Part shown: positions 57,762 through 64,000 of the stretch, one piece after another
Layout of the letters: every line of letters begins with the position of its first letter
How positions within the stretch are numbered: position 1 is the stretch's first letter
Assembly: GCF_025847275.1 (NCBI RefSeq)
Contig: NZ_JAOZEV010000009.1
Coordinates: 62,001 to 126,000 of the forward strand
Length of the DNA: 64,000 bases
Direction: 5' to 3'
Source of the DNA: Flavobacterium frigoritolerans
Lineage (GTDB): Bacteria; Bacteroidota; Bacteroidia; Flavobacteriales; Flavobacteriaceae
Notes under the pieces: generated by a model
Told to the model about the DNA's origin: nothing
What the model saw: only the letters and a program-made list of their open reading frames with translations
Database searches by the model: none
Position numbers and translations under genes: made by a program

Positions 57762-60700
57762 ATGAACAATAACCATTTATTAAAAAAAGGTACAAGAAGT
57801 TATTTTGTCTGGACCTTTTTTCTGATAATTTTCATGAGCAATCAAATATCTGCTCAGAATGTCACAGTAGAAGGTACCGTAAAAGACGCAGCGGGGTTAA
57901 CCCTACCGGGTGTAAATGTATTAGAAAAAGGGACAAAAAATGGTGTTTCTACTGACTTTGACGGACATTTTAAAATAAAACTTACCAACCCAAAAGCAAT
58001 ATTGACTTTTTCGTTTATTGGGTTTAAAACCAAAGAAGCTTCTGTTGCAGGAAAAAATAAAATAGAGATTGTATTAAATGAAGATGCTAATGCATTAAAT
58101 GAAGTTGTTGTTGTAGGATATGGTACAGTTAAAAAAGGGGATTTAACAGGTGCAGTTTCTACTTTATCAGGTAATGATGTGAGAAAAACACCTATTGCCA
58201 ACGTTGCCGAAGCTCTGACAGGACGTATAGCTGGGGTTCAGGTAATATCTTCAGAAGGCTCACCAGATTCAGAAATTAAAATTAGAATTCGTGGTGGTGG
58301 GTCATTAACTCAGGATAGTTCACCATTAATAATAGTAGATGGATTTCCAGTTAATAGTATGAATGATGTTTCTTCATCAGATATTGAAACTATTACAACT
58401 TTAAAAGACGCTTCATCTACAGCTATATATGGATCAAGAGGAGCAAATGGGGTTATTATTATAACTACTAAAGGAGGTAAAGAAGGAAAAATAGCAGTGA
58501 ATGTAAATATGTTCTACGGTATGAAAAAGATGGCTAATGAAATAGATGTTCTAGAGCCAGAAGATTTCGTAAAGTGGCAATATGAATATGCTTTGCTTGC
58601 AAAAGGCAATGCCGATTCGTATGAAAAATATTTTGGATCATGGCAAGATTATGATATTTATAAAGGGGTAAAAGGAGATAATTGGCAAAAACAAATTTAT
58701 GGACGTACAGGAGAAGTACAGAGTCGTGATTTAGGAATACGCGGTGGTTCGGATAAAATAAATTTCAATTTTAATTATGCGCACTATGATGAAAAAGCGA
58801 TAATGTTAGGTTCAGATTTTAAAAGAGATAATTTATCACTTGCATTAAAAAGTAAAGCGAGTGACAAAATTGACCTAGCCTTTACGATGCGTTATTCTAA
58901 TACAGAAATAAACGGAGGAGGAGCTAATGAGCAAAATGAAGTTTCGTCAAATGATTCCAGATTAAAACACGCTGTGGGGTATTCGCCACTTCCAATGCCA
59001 GGTTTAACCACAGATGATACAGATGAAGCGGTGTCAGGATATCTTGTAAATCCTTTTGTAGCTGTAGCGGATAATGATCGCGAACAGCTTAGAAAAAACT
59101 TCAATATGTTAGGGAGCTTTTCATGGAAGTTAACAGACAAATTGGTGTTTAAAACAGATTTAGGATTAGATAATTATAACTATTTAGATAATCGTTTCTA
59201 CGGACGATCAACGTATTATGTTGCAAACAAGCCTGCAGCCACTTTGCAAGGAATGCCTGCACTTACAATGACAGATCGCAAAGATGTTCGTTTTAGAAAT
59301 GCAAATACGCTTAATTATGATTTTAAAAAATCATTAGGAGAAAATCATAATTTAAAAATACTAGTAGGAGAAGAGTCGATAAATTATCAAAGAAATGATG
59401 TGAATACTGTATTGCAAGGTTTTCCAAAGTTTTTTGATTTTGAGCAAGCAAAAAAACTAACATCACAGGCTAAACCTTTCTCAGTAGATAATTATTATTT
59501 TGCAGATGATAAATTACTTTCATTTTTTGGACGTATAAATTATGATTATAAAGACCGTTACCTTTTTACGGCAACGTACCGTGCTGATGGATCAAGTAAG
59601 TTTGCAAAAGGAAATAAATGGGGATATTTCCCAGCGGCGGCAGTAGCTTGGAAGATATCAGAAGAAAGCTTCTTGAAAGAAGTATCTTGGGTAAACTCAC
59701 TTAAACTTAGATTGAGTTATGGAGAAGCTGGAAATAATAATATTCCAACAGGACAAACAGTACAAAGTTTAGAATCAACCACATCATCTTGGATAAATGG
59801 TTCAGATAGTTATTGGGCAGCACCTAATATATTAACTAATCCAGACTTAAAGTGGGAAACTACAGTAACACAAAATTTAGGACTAGATTTTGACTTTTTT
59901 AAGAGTCGCATAAATGGTTCTTTTGAAGTTTATAAAAATGTAACACAAGATCTTTTAATAAACTTCCTTATACCGGGATCAGGTTATGCAAGTCAATACA
60001 GAAATATGGGAGAGACTCAAAATACAGGTTTTGAGGCTACATTAAATGTTACAGCCATACAAAAAAAAGATTACGGTTTAAATTTCTCTTTTAATATCGG
60101 TGTAAACAAAAATCGTATAAATTCACTTGGAGTAATGGATAGTTTTAATCCATCGAGTACATGGAATTCAGCTATAGATGGAGATTATTTAGTAAAAGTT
60201 GGACAGCCAATAGGTACGATGTATGGTTTTAAGAATGATGGCCGTTATGAGGTATCTGATTTTGATTATGATGGAACAAAATATACTTTAAAAGCAGGAA
60301 TTACTAATAGTTCAGGAATTGTAGGAACGGTACAGCCGGGAACTATGAAACTAAAGGATTTAAATGGAGATGGAGTTGTTACAGTAGCAGATCGTGCAAT
60401 AATTGGTGATTCAAATCCAAAATTCAGTGGAGGTTTTGTAATCAATGGTAATGCCTATGGTTTTGATCTTTCGGCTTCATTTAACTATAGTGTAGGTAAT
60501 GATGTTTATAATGCAAATAAAGTTGAGTTTACAACTTCTACACCAAACGGGCAATATAGAAATTTAAGTACAGATATGGCTGATGGAGCCAGATGGACAA
60601 ATTTAAATCCTTCTACAGGACAATTAGTAACTGATCCGACTGAATTAGCAGCACTTAATGCTAACACAACTATGTGGTCACCATATATGAATCGTTATGT

Positions 60701-60971
60701 TTTTAATGATTGGGCAGTTGAAGATGGTTCATTTTTAAGACTTAATACACTTACATTAGGATATACATCTCCAAGTTCACTTATTTCAGCATTGGGAGTT
60801 TCAAAATTAAGATTTTACCTTACTGCTACTAATGTTTTTCTGCTTACAAACTATTCAGGACCAGATCCAGAGGTTTCAACAAGAAGAAAAACACCACTAA
60901 CTCCGGGTGTAGATTATTCAGCATATCCGCGTAGCAGACAATTGGTTTTTGGTTTAAACCTTAATTTTTAA
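57762..60971 (+). CDS. SusC-like TonB-dependent transporter for pectic oligosaccharides
   Basis: A 1069-residue outer-membrane transporter. After the signal peptide (FLIIFMSNQISAQ) comes a carboxypeptidase-like domain (VTVEGTVKDAAGLTLPGVNVLEKGTKNGVSTDFDGHFKI), then the TonB plug beginning NEVVVVGYGTVKKGDLTGAVSTLSGNDVRKTPIANVAEAL with GRIAGVQV and the SusC marker IRIRGGGSLTQDSSPLIIVDGFPV. The barrel ends RSRQLVFGLNLNF. Its neighbours (GH28 upstream and SusD 18 bases downstream) show it imports oligogalacturonides through the outer membrane. The length is normal for SusC homologues. Confidence 0.95.
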   Translation: MNNNHLLKKGTRSYFVWTFFLIIFMSNQISAQNVTVEGTVKDAAGLTLPGVNVLEKGTKNGVSTDFDGHFKIKLTNPKAILTFSFIGFKTKEASVAGKNKIEIVLNEDANALNEVVVVGYGTVKKGDLTGAVSTLSGNDVRKTPIANVAEALTGRIAGVQVISSEGSPDSEIKIRIRGGGSLTQDSSPLIIVDGFPVNSMNDVSSSDIETITTLKDASSTAIYGSRGANGVIIITTKGGKEGKIAVNVNMFYGMKKMANEIDVLEPEDFVKWQYEYALLAKGNADSYEKYFGSWQDYDIYKGVKGDNWQKQIYGRTGEVQSRDLGIRGGSDKINFNFNYAHYDEKAIMLGSDFKRDNLSLALKSKASDKIDLAFTMRYSNTEINGGGANEQNEVSSNDSRLKHAVGYSPLPMPGLTTDDTDEAVSGYLVNPFVAVADNDREQLRKNFNMLGSFSWKLTDKLVFKTDLGLDNYNYLDNRFYGRSTYYVANKPAATLQGMPALTMTDRKDVRFRNANTLNYDFKKSLGENHNLKILVGEESINYQRNDVNTVLQGFPKFFDFEQAKKLTSQAKPFSVDNYYFADDKLLSFFGRINYDYKDRYLFTATYRADGSSKFAKGNKWGYFPAAAVAWKISEESFLKEVSWVNSLKLRLSYGEAGNNNIPTGQTVQSLESTTSSWINGSDSYWAAPNILTNPDLKWETTVTQNLGLDFDFFKSRINGSFEVYKNVTQDLLINFLIPGSGYASQYRNMGETQNTGFEATLNVTAIQKKDYGLNFSFNIGVNKNRINSLGVMDSFNPSSTWNSAIDGDYLVKVGQPIGTMYGFKNDGRYEVSDFDYDGTKYTLKAGITNSSGIVGTVQPGTMKLKDLNGDGVVTVADRAIIGDSNPKFSGGFVINGNAYGFDLSASFNYSVGNDVYNANKVEFTTSTPNGQYRNLSTDMADGARWTNLNPSTGQLVTDPTELAALNANTTMWSPYMNRYVFNDWAVEDGSFLRLNTLTLGYTSPSSLISALGVSKLRFYLTATNVFLLTNYSGPDPEVSTRRKTPLTPGVDYSAYPRSRQLVFGLNLNF

Positions 60972-60989
60972 TTTAACACCTATCAAAAA

Positions 60990-62801
60990 ATGAAACATAA
61001 AATAATAATAGCAGGATTGATTTTAGCAAGTCTTTTTAGTGCTTGTCAGGAATTTTCAGAAGAAGGTTTGGATGCTCCTGGAAAATCGACATTAGAAGAA
61101 GCAGAAGTTTTTTCTAATGAAGGATTAACCAAAAGTGCTGTAGATGGAATTAAAATACCGTTTGCTGATACTAATGGACATAGAGGTCGTTTTCTTCCTT
61201 TTTATGGATTTAATACAGATGTTGAATGGTATAATGCTTCGGAGTCAACGTCAGATGACAAACCGGGTTTAAGTACTTACGATGCTAAACCTAATAACGG
61301 ACAAATGAATGTTGCATTAACAGATGGAGGAGGAGGTAATCCATGGACATCAATGTACACTGGAATTGAACGTGCTAATATGTGCATACGCGGAATTCGT
61401 AAATATGCTGATCCAAAGCCAGGAACTGAATTCGGATATTTATTAGGAGAGGCTTTAACATTGCGCGCTGTTTATTACGCTGATTTAGTTAAGGCACATG
61501 GAGATATACCAGCTCGTTTTGAGCCTGTAAATAGCGAGACGATATATTTAGCAAAATCAAATCGTGATGTAATTTACAAGCAGATTATTCAGGATTTGGG
61601 AGAAGCAGCTACGTTAGTGCCATGGCCAAATGAAAGCCCAGCGACTAGTAGTGTTGAACGAATTAATAAGGCTTTTGTAAAAGGATTGCGTGCTCGTTTG
61701 GCATTGGTTGCTAGCGGATTCCAGCAATATCCAGATGGTGTGCGCAGAAGTAATGATGCAGAGCTTTCAGTTGACAAAATGTATAAACTAGCATTAGATG
61801 AATCACGTTCGGTAATCCTGAGCGGAAAAGCGAATTTAGAACCTTCATTTGAAACTTTCTGGAGAAAATACAACGAAGAGAATATTGCTGCAGGAGGAGA
61901 GTCGCTTTGGGAAATTCCTTTTTCAGATGGTAGAGGAAGAATGCTGTATAGCTTTGCTGTTAAACACACAGATAGCGATCAGTTTCATAAAAACGGAGCT
62001 AACCGCGGAGGTACTGCGGGACCACTTCCTTTTATTTTTTATGATTACGATAAATCAGATACCCGAAGAGATGTTACTTGTGTTCCTTACATATATGGTA
62101 AGCCAGTAAATGGGATTGCTAAACAAGAATTAGCAGCATTAAATAAATGGTGTTTTGGGAAGTACCGCTACGAATGGATGAAACGTTTGGTTACTTCGAC
62201 TAATGATGATGGTGTAAATAAAATTTACATGCGCTATGCCGAAGTACTTTTAATTGCTGCTGAAGCGGCAAATGAATTAGAAGGTCCAGCAGCAGCAGCT
62301 CCATATTTAAAAGAGGTGCGCAGAAGAGCTTTTGCAGCCGCAGATCATGCTCAGAAAGTAGATAATTATGTAAATAATTTAGGTGGTAAAACAGCAATGT
62401 TTAATGCTATTGTAGATGAGAATAAATATGAATTTACAGGAGAAATGGAACGCAAACAAGCACTTATTCGTTGGAACTTACTTAAAGTAAAATTAGATGA
62501 AGCCAAGCAAAAAATGTTCGATTTGCAAAAACGTACACAAGAGTATGCCGATGTACCTACCACCTTGTATTATAAATATAAAGCAGATAATGTTAGTTTA
62601 GATATTTATGGATTAAATCGTGGAGAAAACGTAAATCCAGGAGCAGATTACACCTCTTTTGCATGGAATGTACTTACAGATAGCAAGATAAATTCTATTT
62701 ATAAAGTAGGAATCGATCCAAATACAAGACAATTTTGGCCAATATGGCAAATGATTATTGATGGAAGTAATAGCAAGTTGTTCAATGATTATGGCTATTA
62801 A
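60990..62801 (+). CDS. SusD-like surface glycan-binding lipoprotein
   Basis: A 603-residue lipoprotein (MKHKIIIAGLILASLFSACQ, lipid Cys19) of the RagB/SusD family. Helical TPR-like segments appear (YLLGEALTLRAVYYADLVKAHGDIPARFEP ... YMRYAEVLLIAAEAANEL), with the usual C-terminal motif ENKYEFTGEMERKQALIRWNLLKVKLDEA. It forms the lid of the SusC transporter at the cell surface and binds pectin fragments. It follows susC by 18 bases. Somewhat longer than typical SusD (about 550), with insertions in the middle of the chain. Confidence 0.95.
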   Translation: MKHKIIIAGLILASLFSACQEFSEEGLDAPGKSTLEEAEVFSNEGLTKSAVDGIKIPFADTNGHRGRFLPFYGFNTDVEWYNASESTSDDKPGLSTYDAKPNNGQMNVALTDGGGGNPWTSMYTGIERANMCIRGIRKYADPKPGTEFGYLLGEALTLRAVYYADLVKAHGDIPARFEPVNSETIYLAKSNRDVIYKQIIQDLGEAATLVPWPNESPATSSVERINKAFVKGLRARLALVASGFQQYPDGVRRSNDAELSVDKMYKLALDESRSVILSGKANLEPSFETFWRKYNEENIAAGGESLWEIPFSDGRGRMLYSFAVKHTDSDQFHKNGANRGGTAGPLPFIFYDYDKSDTRRDVTCVPYIYGKPVNGIAKQELAALNKWCFGKYRYEWMKRLVTSTNDDGVNKIYMRYAEVLLIAAEAANELEGPAAAAPYLKEVRRRAFAAADHAQKVDNYVNNLGGKTAMFNAIVDENKYEFTGEMERKQALIRWNLLKVKLDEAKQKMFDLQKRTQEYADVPTTLYYKYKADNVSLDIYGLNRGENVNPGADYTSFAWNVLTDSKINSIYKVGIDPNTRQFWPIWQMIIDGSNSKLFNDYGY

Positions 62802-62859
62802 AATAGTAATTAAATAACTGGAGAATAATTAAACGTTTTATCATTTTAATTTTAGATTT

Positions 62860-62918
62860 TCTCGCAAAGCCATAAAAAACATAAAGCTAAAATTAAGCGC
62901 CTTTGCGCCTTTGCGAGA
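62860..62918. repeat. CGCAAAG-type inverted repeat between susD and the next gene
   Basis: TCTCGCAAAG (62860-62869) and CTTTGCGAGA (62909-62918) are perfect 10-bp arms around 39 bases. The CGCAAAG core is shared with the element at 49277-49478. It may act as a transcript hairpin that lowers expression of the gene after susD. Confidence 0.6.
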
Positions 62919-63000
62919 ATTTATAGTTGCTGAATTCTTATTAAGATAAATAAAACAACGTATTTTTTATTAATTAGGCCCAATGGGGTATAAATTATTT

Positions 63001-64000
63001 ATGTTTATGAAATTAAAATATATACTAAAAGGATTAATAGCCACTTTGTTACTTGCGTTAGCAATTTCTAGTTGTGAAAGTTACAATGAAGGATTACTTG
63101 ATGGAATAGGGGCAACCAGAGAATTCTCTCCTATAGGAATTAGCGCAACAGTTAGAAATCAAACTGCAGTTGAGTTAAATTGGACAGTAAACGAAAGTGC
63201 AGATCATTATGTTGTAGAATTCAGTGCAGATGATCCAGACTTTAAGACTATTTATAAAACAGTTAAAGTTAGTCCAACGGAATTGCCTATTCGAGTACAA
63301 TTAGAAGGAGAAACTGTTTACTCTGTACGATTAAAAGCTATAAGCAAAACGGGGTTAGAAGACTCTAAATGGACAATTGGAAAAGTAACAACATTATCGG
63401 AGCAAATTTTCTTAGCAACTCAAGATGGTGATGTAGAAGCAAATAAAGTAACCTTGAGATGGGGGGCTAATAGTAACGTAACGCAAATTATTGTTAACCC
63501 AGGGGCGATTAAGCACGATATCACTGCGGATGAAAAGGCAAAAGGGATAGCAGTCGTTGAAGGATTAAAAGGAGAAACACTATATACAGCAGAATTGTTT
63601 AATGGTTCTAAAAAAAGAGGATATTTTACTTTTACAACAGGAATTGATATAGGAACAGGAATCTTGGTAAAACCAGAAGATGATTTAAGTGTTAAAATAG
63701 CCGATGCAGCACCCGGAGCAGTATTAGTATTGATGCCAGGAGATTATACTGTTTTTAAAGGTACAATAGCAATAAATAAGCCAATCACAATTAGAGGTTT
63801 GTACAGTTTTAAAAAACCATTGCTGCATGTTAATTTCAATCTTAATAATGGATCTTCAATGCTAAGTTTAATAGATTTAGATTTAAATGGAGATAAAATA
63901 CTTTCAGATGTTGTTAAGTATAATGAAGCAAATGTTAGTTATGGACCGCTTTTAATAAGTGGATGTGTTATTCATGATTTTGCAAAGGCATTAATTTATT
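63001..64000 (+). CDS. Surface beta-helix lipoprotein (DUF5123/DUF4957-like), partial
   Basis: An open frame of 333 codons starting ATG at 63001 (or 63007) and running off the right edge without a stop. The lipoprotein signal LIATLLLALAISSC places the lipid Cys at 25. Residues about 45-130 are fibronectin-III-like (ISATVRNQTAVELNWTVNES ... ETVYSVRLKAISKTGLED), repeated once more, and from about 225 the chain resembles a parallel beta-helix (GAVLVLMPGDYTVFKGTIAI, LNLNNGSSM). Such proteins usually follow SusD in pectin loci of Bacteroidetes and bind pectin or carry a lyase domain; the deciding C-terminus is outside the window. It is 199 bases after susD, same strand, probably in the same operon. 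Confidence 0.82.
   Translation, partial: MFMKLKYILKGLIATLLLALAISSCESYNEGLLDGIGATREFSPIGISATVRNQTAVELNWTVNESADHYVVEFSADDPDFKTIYKTVKVSPTELPIRVQLEGETVYSVRLKAISKTGLEDSKWTIGKVTTLSEQIFLATQDGDVEANKVTLRWGANSNVTQIIVNPGAIKHDITADEKAKGIAVVEGLKGETLYTAELFNGSKKRGYFTFTTGIDIGTGILVKPEDDLSVKIADAAPGAVLVLMPGDYTVFKGTIAINKPITIRGLYSFKKPLLHVNFNLNNGSSMLSLIDLDLNGDKILSDVVKYNEANVSYGPLLISGCVIHDFAKALIY

Noticed and set aside
61589..61969. A 126-codon minus-strand frame within the SusD gene
   Set aside because: Antisense shadow of a clear SusD protein; composition rich in Leu/Ser as expected for such shadows.

Overview
The window looks like a chromosomal segment of a Flavobacterium-type Bacteroidetes. The DNA is AT-rich, Shine-Dalgarno sequences are largely absent, and promoter boxes of the Bacteroidetes form TAnnTTTG recur just upstream of genes. 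The gene content fits too: a SusC/SusD pair, TonB-dependent receptors with carboxypeptidase-like N-terminal domains, DUF6377, DUF2911 and PepSY-like proteins. No rRNA, tRNA, CRISPR, transposase or phage gene was seen.

Layout. 1-5.8 kb (minus strand): a signalling and envelope cluster with a secreted protein of unknown function, an OmpR-type response regulator overlapping its histidine kinase, a periplasmic PepSY-like protein, a TonB-dependent receptor and the start of a COG4705-like membrane protein cut by the left edge. 6-12 kb: a TPR/DUF6377 membrane regulator, a GH3 glycosidase and a DUF1254/DUF1214 lipoprotein. 12-29.8 kb: mixed metabolism and regulation. This includes GNAT, DUF4287, Crp/Fnr and SDR genes; a large acyl-CoA dehydrogenase/oxidase near a TetR-thioesterase pair with its own palindromic operators; MocR divergent from a DMT permease; thiolase-DoxX; FrnE-like DsbA; ArsR-Old Yellow Enzyme; YggS with a small AAA ATPase; and TetR with a 75-residue protein and an MFS exporter. 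30-38.5 kb: AraC with a TetX-like flavin monooxygenase, nadA-nadB, a four-helix-bundle membrane protein, a phosphoesterase, and an MFS exporter divergent from an AraC regulator, followed by a CAGT-rich microsatellite.

38.8-64 kb is the most coherent region, a pectin/uronate utilisation locus. A GH28 polygalacturonase, SusC/SusD and a partial surface beta-helix lipoprotein would bind, cut and import homogalacturonan, and an acetylesterase-like hydrolase could de-esterify it. ExuT imports monomeric uronates. UxaC-UxaB-UxaA convert galacturonate to 2-keto-3-deoxygluconate (KDG), KduI-KduD bring unsaturated uronates to the same intermediate, and KdgK plus KDPG aldolase finish the route. A second divergent unit carries a mannonate-oxidoreductase-type SDR, a second KDPG aldolase and a YhcH-family protein, paired with its own LacI-type regulator. 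No mannonate dehydratase (UxuA) is present in the window.

The main structures outside genes are as follows. An operator set close to TGTAATCGATTACA lies in front of exuT, kduI, the GH28/sus operon and the lacI gene. A different LacI-type operator lies in the second uronate control region. At least four copies of an approximately 140-bp repeat with imperfect terminal inverted repeats are scattered through the uronate locus, and several other intergenic repeat families occur. A perfect 22-bp FNR-like palindrome sits upstream of nadA, and a 21-bp-spaced direct repeat lies between the divergent MFS and AraC genes. I found no clearly new defence or mobile system. The best candidates for new biology are the regulatory wiring and the repeat families.
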